Shown in pieces: positions 49,496 to 57,992 of a DNA stretch of 64,000 bases. Position 1 is the first letter of the stretch. Each line of letters starts with the position of its first letter. Under the pieces are notes generated by a model, which ran no database searches, was not told the origin of the DNA, and was given only the letters and a program-made list of their open reading frames with translations. The stretch is from Flammeovirga agarivorans (GTDB lineage: Bacteria > Bacteroidota > Bacteroidia > Cytophagales > Flammeovirgaceae). Position numbers and translations under genes: made by a program. The stretch is from NCBI RefSeq assembly GCF_012641475.1, contig NZ_JABAIL010000004.1, forward strand, positions 310,001 through 374,000. Reading direction: 5' to 3'.

Positions 49496-50410
49496 CTCAG
49501 ATAAGTACTTTAATACCTTTAAAGTCGGAGTATAGTTAGAACAACCTTCTAATGACTTTTGGAAATATCGTTTTGCTAATTCAATATTATTCACTTGCAA
49601 ATATGCAATAGCAAGATTATAATGTAAAGCCGGAAAATAGGGAAATCTCATTTGCATCTTTGTATATAAATCTGCAGCTTCTTTTATTTCTCCACATCGG
49701 CTAGCAAAATTTGCTTCAGCTAATTCTGTAAAATCAGGGTGGTGGCCTTGATTTGCTTTATAGAATTCTATTAGAGTACCGGGTACTCCAATTAAAAACA
49801 TAAGATTTTTCAAGATATTATTATGGAAGAATTCAATACCTAGATTATCGCCACCATAATATTTATTATAGTTCCAGTATAACTTCTTGTCAAAATAAAA
49901 ATATTGATATTGTCTACGAATTCCTAAACGGTCCCAATAACCAGTCTCAGGACAAATGTCAAACTCTTCTCCATTACTCATGAGAAGGCCGTGTTTATCA
50001 CTGATTGAATGACACTCATCGCAGTAATGATATTGACTTTCAAGATGTTTGTCCCAATTAATCTCGTTCTCACAATGACCACAAGTTCTAGTTTTTTGAG
50101 CAAATCTAGATTTAAAAACATTAAACGCTAGCTTAATATCTTTAATCATTGATGATTTAATGATAATACAGTTATTCTTCTGAATGTACCATTCTGAAGT
50201 TTGTCTACCTAGTAATGGATAATTATCAAAAGTGATAACAAGATAACCTCTATAGTAAGTTGTACGTAGAATATCATGAAAGGAAATTAACTCATTGCTT
50301 AAGGTTATTCCCTGTTCGTTGACATTTCCAAGTTTTGGAATTAAAAAATTACTTTTTTTCTTTTCATTATATGTTTTGAAAGAGAAAACAAAAGGAGTAA
50401 TTTCAAACAT
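49472..50410 (-). CDS. Zinc-ribbon and TPR protein, 312 aa
   Basis: Residues about 110-138 contain two CxxC pairs (CGHCEN and CDECHS), a treble-clef-like zinc ribbon. A region with many Tyr/Trp residues (YWDRLGIRRQYQYFYFDKKL) follows. The C-terminal 80 residues form TPR-like helices (ASRCGEIKEAADLYTKMQMR, YNLAIAYLQVNNIELAKRYF). I do not recognise the whole architecture. A cytoplasmic protein with one metal site and a protein-binding tail is likely. It is monocistronic, divergent from ftsH, and its upstream region holds the ftsH leader promoter on the other strand. Confidence 0.7.
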   Translation of the reverse strand: MFEITPFVFSFKTYNEKKKSNFLIPKLGNVNEQGITLSNELISFHDILRTTYYRGYLVITFDNYPLLGRQTSEWYIQKNNCIIIKSSMIKDIKLAFNVFKSRFAQKTRTCGHCENEINWDKHLESQYHYCDECHSISDKHGLLMSNGEEFDICPETGYWDRLGIRRQYQYFYFDKKLYWNYNKYYGGDNLGIEFFHNNILKNLMFLIGVPGTLIEFYKANQGHHPDFTELAEANFASRCGEIKEAADLYTKMQMRFPYFPALHYNLAIAYLQVNNIELAKRYFQKSLEGCSNYTPTLKVLKYLSEKEKIGSV

Positions 50411-50460
50411 AGAAAAAATTTATATCTTTAAATAAAACAATATAACTGTTCCAAAAAGTA

Positions 50461-50490
50461 TTGGTTTCAGCCAAAGTTTTAATATTTTTG
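50461..50490 (+). promoter_or_regulatory. Strong consensus promoter upstream of ftsH
   Basis: TTG (50461-50463), a 19-base spacer and TATTTTTG (50483-50490), exact at both boxes. It lies 213 bases before ftsH, with a terminator in between. Confidence 0.62.
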
Positions 50491-50496
50491 CATTAC

Positions 50497-50604
50497 GAAA
50501 GATAAAAAATTTAATATTGAAATATATAACGTACACGTACGTTTTTAAGATAATTAATTTGACACTAGTAGAAAACCTGTCGCTTGTAGCGTCAGGCTTT
50601 TTTA
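50497..50604 (+). ncRNA. Predicted short terminated transcript in the ftsH leader
   Basis: The strong promoter at 50461-50490 is followed by a small hairpin (AACGTA / TACGTT, 50528-50543) and, about 80 bases on, a full terminator (CCTGTCGCT / AGCGTCAGG with one mismatch, 50576-50596, then six T). The expected product is an RNA of about 105 nt. It could be a standalone small RNA or an attenuator controlling ftsH. No ORF of note lies within it. No known family is recognised. Confidence 0.42.
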
Positions 50605-50702
50605 TTTATAAAGATTTATACTTAACTTGATTCTTAACATACGTAAACAAACAGATTGACCTAAAACGTGTTGATTGTTCTTTTTTCAAACATTTTGATT
50701 TA

Positions 50703-52673
50703 ATGAAAAGCACTACAAAATTTTCTATTTGGTACTTTTTAAGTATTCTTGGTGGAATGCTATTTTTAGAAACCCTCTTTTTTTCCGGACCTAGTGTAAA
50801 AGAAATGTCCTATAATTCATTTAGAGATAGTCTTGAAGCAGGAAGAATTGAACATATAGTTATATCAGATGACAAAATATATGGTAAGGTTAAAAAGTCG
50901 TCAGATAGTTTAGCAATAGAAAAAGCAGCTGCAAAAGAAGAAGTGGTTGCTGATACATCCAAAACAGCGACAAAGAAAAATGAACTATGGAACCTAAACC
51001 CTGAAGGGAAGGCAGCTCCATGGAGAATTGATTACGAAAAGCGTAAAGAAGACCTAGCAAGACAGTTCTATGTGATCAAACTAGAGGATAAAGATCTAGT
51101 TAACGATCTACAAAAACATGGCATTGATTATAAAGGAGTAATAGAAAATGATTGGTTAGGTAACTTCTTTTCTAATTGGTTACTTCCTTTCGGCCTTTTG
51201 TTTTTAATCTGGGGTTTCGTATTCCGTAGAATGTCGAAAGGCGGCGGAATGGGAGGAGGTGGAAACAACTACCTCAATGTTGGTAAAAGTAAGGCTAAGA
51301 TTTATGCATCTGATGCAGAACACTTGCACAATTTCAATGATGTTGCAGGTTGTGATGAAGCCAAACAAGAGCTTACAGAAGTAGTAGATTTCTTAAAGAA
51401 TTCTGAAAAATATACGGACTTGGGAGCTAAAATTCCAAAAGGAATTTTATTAGTAGGCCCTCCAGGTACAGGTAAAACTTTACTAGCTAAAGCAGTTGCT
51501 GGTGAAGCAGGTGTACAATTTTATGCTTTATCAGGTTCCGACTTTGTAGAAATGTTTGTTGGTGTTGGTGCAGCAAGGGTTAGAGACTTATTTACTCAAG
51601 CAAAACAAAAGTCTCCTTGTATCATATTTATCGATGAATTAGATGCCATTGGTAAAAGCCGATCATCTAATGGAATGTCGGGTAATGACGAAAGAGAAAA
51701 TACTTTAAACCAATTATTGGTAGAAATGGATGGTTTTGCAGCTGACCAAACTGTAATCGTATTGGGAGCAACGAACAGACCTGAAATTTTAGATAAAGCG
51801 TTATTGCGTCCAGGTCGTTTTGATAGACAGGTACAAGTGGATAGACCAGATTTAAATGGTCGATTAATGATCCTTAAAGTACATTCTGGAAAAATTAAAT
51901 TAGGTAGTGATGTCAACTTAGAAGAGATAGCCGCTCAAACAGCAGGTTTTGTTGGGGCCGACCTAGCAAACTTATGTAACGAAGCGGCACTGCTAGCAGC
52001 AAGAGAAGGTAAATCTGAAGTACATCATCAAAACTTCTTTGATGCATTCGAAAGAGTTGTTGCCGGTTTAGAAAAGAAAAATGCGGTAATCAATGATAAT
52101 GAGAAAAGAACAGTAGCTTACCATGAGGCCGGCCATGCAATAGTTGGTCACTTTACTAAAGGAGCTGATCCTGTAAGAAAGGTATCAATAGTTCCAAGAG
52201 GTTCGGGTGCATTAGGATATGTACTTCAAGCTCCAACTGAAGATAGGTTTTTGATGAGTAAAGGTGAACTATTAGGAAAAATTAAAGGCCTTTTAGGTGG
52301 AAGAGCTGCAGAAGAAATTAAATTTGGGGCGATTTCAACAGGAGCATCTAATGATCTAGAAAAAGTTGCAGGAATTGTCAACTCAATGCTTACAGTATAT
52401 GGTATGAGTGATAACTTCCCAAATTTATCTCTTCAGAAAGAAGGTCAGAACAATTTCTTAGGTAATGGTGGTCAATCAATGAGAAGATCAGAAGATCTTG
52501 AAAAACAAATCGATAAGGAATCTCTTGAGATCATTGCGAAATGCTATGAAGAAACAAAAGATTTCTTAAGAGAAAGAATTGATGATCTTGAGAAACTAGC
52601 ACAGATCCTATTAGAAAAAGAGATCTTAGATGAAAAAGATGTTGTTGATATTCTTGGACCAAGAAATGTTTAA
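50703..52673 (+). CDS. ftsH: ATP-dependent zinc metalloprotease FtsH
   Basis: Membrane-bound AAA protease for quality control of membrane and short-lived regulatory proteins. It has two N-terminal membrane helices (about 9-27 and 158-174) around a periplasmic domain with a Lys/Ala-rich insert (about 60-100), then Gly-rich GGGMGGGG. The AAA domain has Walker A GPPGTGKT (252-259), Walker [11 protein letters not shown] and the [23 protein letters not shown]. The protease site is HEAGH with His474, Glu475 and His478. The length of 656 is usual. A 74-aa gene follows three bases after its stop. A terminated leader lies upstream. Confidence 0.97.
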   Translation: MKSTTKFSIWYFLSILGGMLFLETLFFSGPSVKEMSYNSFRDSLEAGRIEHIVISDDKIYGKVKKSSDSLAIEKAAAKEEVVADTSKTATKKNELWNLNPEGKAAPWRIDYEKRKEDLARQFYVIKLEDKDLVNDLQKHGIDYKGVIENDWLGNFFSNWLLPFGLLFLIWGFVFRRMSKGGGMGGGGNNYLNVGKSKAKIYASDAEHLHNFNDVAGCDEAKQELTEVVDFLKNSEKYTDLGAKIPKGILLVGPPGTGKTLLAKAVAGEAGVQFYALSGSDFVEMFVGVGAARVRDLFTQAKQKSPCIIFIDELDAIGKSRSSNGMSGNDERENTLNQLLVEMDGFAADQTVIVLGATNRPEILDKALLRPGRFDRQVQVDRPDLNGRLMILKVHSGKIKLGSDVNLEEIAAQTAGFVGADLANLCNEAALLAAREGKSEVHHQNFFDAFERVVAGLEKKNAVINDNEKRTVAYHEAGHAIVGHFTKGADPVRKVSIVPRGSGALGYVLQAPTEDRFLMSKGELLGKIKGLLGGRAAEEIKFGAISTGASNDLEKVAGIVNSMLTVYGMSDNFPNLSLQKEGQNNFLGNGGQSMRRSEDLEKQIDKESLEIIAKCYEETKDFLRERIDDLEKLAQILLEKEILDEKDVVDILGPRNV

Positions 52674-52676
52674 TCA

Positions 52677-52901
52677 ATGATTAGAAAGGAAAGTAAAATT
52701 GATGAGTTTATCCGTAGAGAAGCTAAAGCTGTTAAGGAACTTATAAAGTCTGGTAGTATAAATAATGAGTTAATTTCATTTGATATTTTTATTGAAAATT
52801 TAATCGATGATTATCAGATAGATGACTCTCAATTAGAGTACTTAAAGGAGAAATCAAGGGAGAGACTAAACTTGTTGAATGTAAAAATTCAAGGTTTATA
52901 A
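52677..52901 (+). CDS. Small hypothetical protein co-transcribed with ftsH, 74 aa
   Basis: A charged, helical protein (MIRKESKIDEFIRREAKAVK, then LEYLKEKSRERLNLLNVKIQ) with no membrane segment. I do not recognise the family. The ATG lies three bases after the ftsH stop, so co-transcription is very likely and a role linked to FtsH (adaptor or substrate) is possible but unproven. A clear terminator follows at 52932-52966. Confidence 0.62.
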   Translation: MIRKESKIDEFIRREAKAVKELIKSGSINNELISFDIFIENLIDDYQIDDSQLEYLKEKSRERLNLLNVKIQGL

Positions 52902-52931
52902 TTCCCTTTTGTCAAGATTTTTTTTCATATT

Positions 52932-52966
52932 GTAAGGACTGTAGTAACACTACAGTCCTTTTTTAC
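52932..52966 (+). terminator. Terminator after the ftsH pair
   Basis: AAGGACTGTAG / CTACAGTCCTT perfect stem with a T-run. Confidence 0.88.
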
Positions 52967-53001
52967 TAACTATCACATACACCAATTCAAACGATAAACA
53001 C

Positions 53002-53751
53002 ATGTATTTTGTAAAAGACCAAGGGTATGAGAAGTATACTTCTGAAGACCTGACCGTATGGAGTACGCTCTTTAAAAGGCAGATGAAAATGCTACCCAAC
53101 TTAGCAGAAAAGGAATTTTTCAAAGGAATTGAAGTAATTGGTTTTACAGAAGACCAAATTCCAAACTTTGATGATCTTGATAAAAGTCTGCTAAAAGTTA
53201 CCGGATGGAGTATCTCTCCAGTAACAGGACTAATCCCCAATAAAGAATTTTTTGAGCTTCTAAAAGCAAAAAAATTCCCATCATCTTCATGGTTTCGAAA
53301 ACTAAGTGAATTAGATTATTTGGAGGAGCCAGATATGTTTCATGATATATATGGTCATGTTCCATTATTAGCCAATCAAGATTTTTGTAAGTTCTTGGAA
53401 GATATGAGTATCATTGCTCTGAAATATATTGACAATGAACATATCATTGAATTGATTTCTAGACTTTACTGGTATACTGTAGAATTTGGTTTGATTAATA
53501 CTAAGGAAGGCTTAAGAATTTATGGAGCTGGAATTTTATCCTCCAAGGGAGAATCGGATTATAGTTTACATAGTGATATTCCGAAAAGGGTAGACTTTAA
53601 TGTCTTGGAAATATTAAAGACACCATATATCAAGGACAAGTTTCAAGAGAAGTATTGGGTAATACAATCGTACAAAGATTTACATAACTCACTATCAGAA
53701 CTTGATGAACTTTTAGAGAAAATAAATAACAATGAACTAGTTATTCAGTAA
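53002..53751 (+). CDS. phhA: Phenylalanine 4-monooxygenase
   Basis: Tetrahydrobiopterin-dependent aromatic amino acid hydroxylase, 249 residues, the compact bacterial catalytic-domain form. Iron ligands are visible: His114 and His119 in FHDIYGHVPLL, and Glu161 in YWYTVEFGLI. It also shows GWSISPVTGLI, the FLEDMSIIALKY helix, and GLRIYGAGILSSKGE. It converts phenylalanine to tyrosine, so it serves phenylalanine catabolism or tyrosine supply. No pterin-4a-carbinolamine dehydratase (phhB) gene is nearby. Its 3' end overlaps the convergent 141-aa gene by 15 bases. Confidence 0.94.
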   Translation: MYFVKDQGYEKYTSEDLTVWSTLFKRQMKMLPNLAEKEFFKGIEVIGFTEDQIPNFDDLDKSLLKVTGWSISPVTGLIPNKEFFELLKAKKFPSSSWFRKLSELDYLEEPDMFHDIYGHVPLLANQDFCKFLEDMSIIALKYIDNEHIIELISRLYWYTVEFGLINTKEGLRIYGAGILSSKGESDYSLHSDIPKRVDFNVLEILKTPYIKDKFQEKYWVIQSYKDLHNSLSELDELLEKINNNELVIQ

Positions 53752-54162
53752 AAAATCCAAATGTTTTTGAGGGGTAGACATGAAAATGAATCTATCCCTT
53801 TCTTTATATTTCTCTTCAAATATAATCGTTGCTCTTTGTGAAGTTTTTAATTTTTTGATGTGGCAATCTAAAATCTTTGAGATTCTACTAGAAGGGTCAG
53901 AAAGTATTGGAAAAGAATATTTATTTTTTTTGAGAAACTTACCTAAATGAGATTCAGGTTGTGAGACAATAACAATTGGAGAGGTTTTATTTGATTTGAG
54001 CTCTTCAAAATGTTTAGCTAGCAGATCTAAATGAGAAATGTCGCGTAAAGAACTTACGGAATTAAGTAATATCAAAGAGAAAGACTCTTCTTTAAGTAAA
54101 GATAGCTTATAAAGAATCCCGTCTTTATCTCTTAATTCTATATTTGAAAGAGGATTATTCAT
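53737..54162 (-). CDS. Redoxin-like protein lacking the peroxidatic cysteine, 141 aa
   Basis: The opening IELRDKDGILYKLSLLKEE resembles the start of AhpC/TSA (peroxiredoxin) domains. Later parts (SPIVIVSQPESHLGKFLKKN, FPILSDPSSRISKIL) match the strand-helix pattern of that fold. The region that would carry the peroxidatic Cys reads ILLNSVSSLRDISHLDLLAK with no Cys. The only Cys is in KILDCHIKK. I infer a degenerate or non-catalytic thioredoxin-fold protein. The fold call is moderate. It is cytoplasmic and lies upstream of ribBA on the same strand's opposite side, with a terminator between. Confidence 0.5.
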   Translation of the reverse strand: MNNPLSNIELRDKDGILYKLSLLKEESFSLILLNSVSSLRDISHLDLLAKHFEELKSNKTSPIVIVSQPESHLGKFLKKNKYSFPILSDPSSRISKILDCHIKKLKTSQRATIIFEEKYKERDRFIFMSTPQKHLDFLLNN

Positions 54163-54180
54163 TAAGATTAAACCAATTAT

Positions 54181-54211
54181 AAAAGGCCGTTCATAAAAGA
54201 ACAGCCTTTTC
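54181..54211 (-). terminator. Terminator after ribBA
   Basis: AAAAGGC-GTTC / GAAC-GCCTTTT stem (one mismatch) followed by T on the minus strand. Confidence 0.78.
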
Positions 54212-54232
54212 TATGTATATCTAATTAAAAGA

Positions 54233-55450
54233 CTATTTAAGGATATTGTGACCCATTTTGTCTCTTTTTGTCTCTAAGTACTTTTGGTTGAATTTATTCG
54301 GAGTGATTTCAATAGCTACATTGTCAACTATTTCAAGGCCATAACCGATTAAACCAGCTCTTTTCTTAGGGTTATTAGAAATTAATTTCATTTTAGAAAC
54401 ACCTAATTTTCTGAGAATTTGAGCACCAACACCGTAGTCTCTTTGGTCAGATTTGAAACCAAGAGCTTTGTTTGCTTCAACGGTATCCATACCTTCTTCT
54501 TGAAGCTTATAAGCTTTTAGTTTGTTAACTAAACCAATTCCTCTACCTTCTTGGTTCATATATAAAATAATACCTCTACCTTCTTTTTCGATCATGTCCA
54601 TAGCTCCATGAAGTTGTGGTCCACAATCACAACGACACGATCCAAAAATATCACCAGTAACGCAAGAAGAGTGAACTCTAACCATTACAGGTTCATCACC
54701 AGAAATATCACCTTTTATTAAAGCTAAGTGTAGTTCTCCTGTAGTTGTATGTTTAAATGCTCTTAAGTCGAAGTGTCCTAACTCAGTTGGCATATCAACA
54801 CCAATTACTTCTTCTACTAAAGAATCTTCTAATTTTAAACGATACTGAATTAAATCCTCGATTGAGATTAATTTCAGGTTGTGTTTCTTTGCTACTTTTA
54901 CCAAGTCTGGAAGACGAGCCATGCTGCCATCATCATTCATGATTTCAACAAGTACGCCTGCAGGTTCTAAACCAGCTAAGCGAGCTAGATCAATTGTAGC
55001 CTCAGTGTGTCCAGTTCTTCTTAACACACCACCTCTTTTGGCTTTTAGTGGGAAAATGTGTCCTGGCTTACCTAGGATAGCTGGATCAACATTAGGATCA
55101 GCCAATGCTAATACAGTTTTAGCTCTATCACTAGCAGAAATACCAGTTGTACACCCATGACCAATCAAGTCAACTGAAACTGTAAAAGGTGTTTCGAAAG
55201 CAGCGGTATTTTTACCCACCATTAATTCAAGACCAAGCTCTTCACATCTGTCTTCTAAAAGAGAACAACAAATTAAGCCACGACCTTCTTTTGACATAAA
55301 GTTGATGATTTCAGGCGTAACTTTTTCTGCTGCACAGATAAAATCACCTTCATTTTCTCTATCCTCATCGTCGACTACAATAACAATCTCTCCATTTTTG
55401 ATTGCTTCAATAGCATCTTCGATTGAGTCTAATTTAAATTTTTCTGCCAT
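54233..55450 (-). CDS. ribBA: Bifunctional 3,4-dihydroxy-2-butanone-4-phosphate synthase / GTP cyclohydrolase II
   Basis: Two committed steps of riboflavin synthesis in one chain of 405 residues. The N-terminal RibB domain has [40 protein letters not shown] and [16 protein letters not shown]. The C-terminal RibA domain (about 205-400) has [20 protein letters not shown] with the three zinc cysteines, and [18 protein letters not shown]. Both active sites appear intact. No FMN riboswitch is seen in the roughly 100 bases upstream, which is too short for one. An exact -7 box (TAACTTTG) lies at 55504-55511. Confidence 0.97.
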   Translation of the reverse strand: MAEKFKLDSIEDAIEAIKNGEIVIVVDDEDRENEGDFICAAEKVTPEIINFMSKEGRGLICCSLLEDRCEELGLELMVGKNTAAFETPFTVSVDLIGHGCTTGISASDRAKTVLALADPNVDPAILGKPGHIFPLKAKRGGVLRRTGHTEATIDLARLAGLEPAGVLVEIMNDDGSMARLPDLVKVAKKHNLKLISIEDLIQYRLKLEDSLVEEVIGVDMPTELGHFDLRAFKHTTTGELHLALIKGDISGDEPVMVRVHSSCVTGDIFGSCRCDCGPQLHGAMDMIEKEGRGIILYMNQEGRGIGLVNKLKAYKLQEEGMDTVEANKALGFKSDQRDYGVGAQILRKLGVSKMKLISNNPKKRAGLIGYGLEIVDNVAIEITPNKFNQKYLETKRDKMGHNILK

Positions 55451-55503
55451 TTCTTATATGTGAGTAAGGATGTTTAATCCAATAAATTTTATATGTGTTA
55501 TAA

Positions 55504-55511
55504 CAAAGTTA
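55504..55511 (-). promoter_or_regulatory. Candidate -7 element of ribBA (TAACTTTG)
   Basis: Exact TAnnTTTG match on the minus strand 54 bases before ribBA; the -33 box is not convincing. Confidence 0.35.
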
Positions 55512-55550
55512 CGAGAAAAAGTGCGATATACATAAAAGAATGAATATTCA

Positions 55551-55823
55551 CTATTTAATAAATGTAGTCAAAACAAGACTGCCAATTAAAATAAGTCCAC
55601 CCATCATGTAAATAATTAATGCACTAGATTGGAGCCACTTATCATCTCTATCCTTGCTAAATTCATATAATCGAGTACCAAGAAAAATACAGATAGCACA
55701 ACTAATAAATATCGTTGTCTTATGATTAAGAGTATCTCTTGGAATACTCGGATAATACTTGTAAATCAGGTCACCTAAACCTATACCAATTAAGGCTCCT
55801 AATCCCATAAATCTTTTTAACAT
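55551..55823 (-). CDS. Small three-helix membrane protein, 90 aa
   Basis: Three hydrophobic segments (about 5-20, 35-52 and 67-88: MGLGALIGIGLGDLIY, TIFISCAICIFLGTRL, SALIIYMMGGLILIGSLVL) with short charged loops (EFSKDRDDK). The family is not recognised. It lies 100 bases upstream of ribBA on the same strand and may be co-transcribed, though ribBA has its own -7-like box. An exact -7 match, TACCTTTG, at 55851-55858 lies 28 bases before the start. Confidence 0.62.
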   Translation of the reverse strand: MLKRFMGLGALIGIGLGDLIYKYYPSIPRDTLNHKTTIFISCAICIFLGTRLYEFSKDRDDKWLQSSALIIYMMGGLILIGSLVLTTFIK

Positions 55824-55850
55824 ATCACCGTTTTATTGATTTATCGAGTG

Positions 55851-55858
55851 CAAAGGTA
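55851..55858 (-). promoter_or_regulatory. Candidate -7 element (TACCTTTG)
   Basis: Exact TAnnTTTG match on the minus strand upstream of the 90-aa membrane protein gene; no clear -33 box. Confidence 0.32.
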
Positions 55859-55926
55859 AAATGAATGAGGAGACTTTTTAATAAATCCGTTAAAATTTCA
55901 ATAAATTCAAGCTTAACAATTTTAAA

Positions 55927-56427
55927 ATGGAGCCATTTAACGAAGAAAAACTGATCAATTACAGACTTCCAAAAGGAATTACAGGGTTTGTTGAATCAGA
56001 AAATAAAACAATAGATTTATCTCTTTGGGAAGAAACGGTAAAGTCGTTTTTCTCAATCAAAGCTAACATCCAATTTTCAGACAGATACTCTTATACGTAT
56101 CAAATCATAGAATTTAATAATGAATTGTATTTACTGTTTAAGAATAAATACACTGATTTTTTTGCTATTGCTAAAGTAGATGATGAAAATGAAGAGTACC
56201 ATAAAATTCCAAATCACTATTTTTTTGATGAATTTGAAATTATTGATTTTTTAGAGGCAATGGGCTTTATACATTATCCTACAGCATTGCTTGAACTTAA
56301 AGTTGATGGTGCTAATCCATTAATAACTAACTTACTAAAGGAATTAAGCGATTGTGAATTTGGACAGTTTTCTTATTTCGAACCCAAGATAATTGCGAAC
56401 ATTATCTTTAATGATTGGAAAAAATAA
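55927..56427 (+). CDS. Hypothetical protein, 166 aa
   Basis: An acidic, aromatic-rich soluble protein without signal peptide or membrane segments (YSYTYQIIEFNNELYLLFKN, then YFFDEFEIIDFLEAMGFIHY). I do not recognise it; the style resembles small single-domain proteins with a beta-sheet plus helices. It lies in the plus orientation 111 bases before ffh, which has its own promoter. Divergent from the 90-aa membrane protein gene. Confidence 0.62.
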   Translation: MEPFNEEKLINYRLPKGITGFVESENKTIDLSLWEETVKSFFSIKANIQFSDRYSYTYQIIEFNNELYLLFKNKYTDFFAIAKVDDENEEYHKIPNHYFFDEFEIIDFLEAMGFIHYPTALLELKVDGANPLITNLLKELSDCEFGQFSYFEPKIIANIIFNDWKK

Positions 56428-56458
56428 GTTTTAGTTGATGAAGATGTCTTATATTTAA

Positions 56459-56489
56459 TTGTAAAAGACAAGCAGAAATTTTATTTTTG
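56459..56489 (+). promoter_or_regulatory. ffh promoter
   Basis: TTG (56459-56461), a 20-base spacer and TATTTTTG (56482-56489), exact at the -7 box, 49 bases before the ffh start. Confidence 0.55.
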
Positions 56490-56538
56490 CGAGCTAAACT
56501 GAAATAGTAATAATACAAGAAAAGATATATAAAAATAT

Positions 56539-57912
56539 ATGTTTGATAATCTTAGTAATAGAATTGACCGTGCGATCAAGAATCTGAAAGGTGAGGGGTC
56601 AATTAGTGAAATCAACGTAGCGTCAACTGTTAAAGAAATTCGTAGAGCTCTTTTAGAGGCCGACGTAAACTTTAAAGTAGCAAAAGAAATTACGAATGAA
56701 ATTCGTGAGCAGGCGTTAGGTCAGAATATCCTTATTGACGTTAAACCAGGTCAATTGTTTACTAAAATTGTAAGCGATAAGTTAACGGAGCTAATGGGTG
56801 GTACAATGACACCTTTCTCTCCACAAGGATCGCCTGCAACTGTTCTTATTTCTGGTCTGCAAGGTTCAGGTAAAACAACTTTTACTGGTAAGCTAGGTGC
56901 AAGACTTAAAAAGCAAGGACAACAAGTATTATTAGTAGCTGCAGACGTTTACCGTCCAGCCGCTATCGATCAGCTTGAAACTCTTGGTGAGCAAATAGGT
57001 GTAGATGTTTACACTGAGCGCGAAAACAAGAACCCTGTTTCTATCGCGGAAAATGCCATTAAATTTGCCAAAACAAATGGAAAATCAATAGTAGTAGTCG
57101 ATACAGCGGGTCGTTTGGCTGTAGATGAAGAAATGATGAAGGAAATCGAGGCAGTTAAAAATGCTGTTAATCCTTCTGAAACTTTATTCGTAGTAGACTC
57201 AATGACAGGTCAAGATGCTGTAAATACAGCTAAGGCCTTCAACGATAGATTGAACTTCGACGGTGTAGTTCTTACTAAGTTAGATGGTGATACTCGTGGT
57301 GGTGCAGCACTTTCAATTAGAAGAGTAGTTGACAAACCTATTAAATTCATCTCGACTGGTGAGAAGTTAGATAACACTTTAGATGAGTTCCACCCTGACC
57401 GTATGGCTCAACGTATCCTTGGTATGGGTGACGTTATCTCATTAGTTGAAAGAGCACAACAAGCTTTTGATGAAGAAGAGGCAAAGCGTCTAAACAAGAA
57501 ACTTCGTAAAAACCAATTTGATTTCAATGACCTTCTTTCTCAAATCCAACATATCAAGAAGATGGGTGATTTGAAAGATTTGATTGGAATGGTTCCTGGT
57601 TTAAATAAGATGGTTAAAGATCAAGAAATTGATTCTAATGCGTTTAAACCTGTTGAAGCGATCATCAATTCAATGACTCCTTATGAGAGACAAAATCCTG
57701 ATTCTTTGGATCAATCTCGTAAGAAACGTCTTGCTGCTGGTTCTGGTACTTCAGTACAACAAGTGAACAACTTGATCAAGCAGTTTGAAGAGATGCGTAA
57801 AATGATGAAGAAAGTGAATAAAATGTCTGGTATCCCTGGTATGGGTAAAAAAGGTAAAGGACAGAAAAAAGGTTCTCTTCGTAATCGTTTAGGAGGAAAA
57901 AAGAAGAGATAG
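56539..57912 (+). CDS. ffh: Signal recognition particle protein Ffh
   Basis: SRP54 GTPase that binds signal sequences and the SRP RNA to target nascent membrane proteins to FtsY. The N domain (about 1-90) is followed by the G domain with G1 GLQGSGKTTFTGKL (from 106), AADVYRPAAIDQLE, VDTAGRLAVDEEMM and TKLDGDTRGGAALS. The C-terminal M domain is rich in Met (MKKVNKMSGIPGMGKKGKG) and ends in a basic tail. 457 residues is normal. The SRP RNA gene is not seen in the window. A terminator follows. Confidence 0.97.
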   Translation: MFDNLSNRIDRAIKNLKGEGSISEINVASTVKEIRRALLEADVNFKVAKEITNEIREQALGQNILIDVKPGQLFTKIVSDKLTELMGGTMTPFSPQGSPATVLISGLQGSGKTTFTGKLGARLKKQGQQVLLVAADVYRPAAIDQLETLGEQIGVDVYTERENKNPVSIAENAIKFAKTNGKSIVVVDTAGRLAVDEEMMKEIEAVKNAVNPSETLFVVDSMTGQDAVNTAKAFNDRLNFDGVVLTKLDGDTRGGAALSIRRVVDKPIKFISTGEKLDNTLDEFHPDRMAQRILGMGDVISLVERAQQAFDEEEAKRLNKKLRKNQFDFNDLLSQIQHIKKMGDLKDLIGMVPGLNKMVKDQEIDSNAFKPVEAIINSMTPYERQNPDSLDQSRKKRLAAGSGTSVQQVNNLIKQFEEMRKMMKKVNKMSGIPGMGKKGKGQKKGSLRNRLGGKKKR

Positions 57913-57930
57913 TAGATCTCTAAATAATAT

Positions 57931-57968
57931 AAAAGGTATCAGGTTTTATAAACTTGATACCTTTTTTT
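57931..57968 (+). terminator. Terminator after ffh
   Basis: AAAAGGTATCA / TTGATACCTTTT stem with a T-run. It covers the region where a TTG (57954) opens the next frame, supporting the later ATG start of that gene. Confidence 0.85.
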
Positions 57969-57992
57969 ATATTGAATGAAAATAACCCAGAA

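Noticed and set aside
50497-50604. SRP (4.5S) RNA or tmRNA in the ftsH leader
   Set aside because: The conserved SRP GGAA-tetraloop helix and tmRNA tRNA-like ends are absent.
55451-55550. FMN riboswitch before ribBA
   Set aside because: The 100-base gap is too short and lacks the conserved FMN-element sequence.
57954-57992. TTG start 13 codons upstream of the GH92 lipoprotein ATG
   Set aside because: The stretch lies within the ffh terminator hairpin and would bury the lipoprotein signal behind extra residues; the ATG at 57993 gives a proper lipobox.
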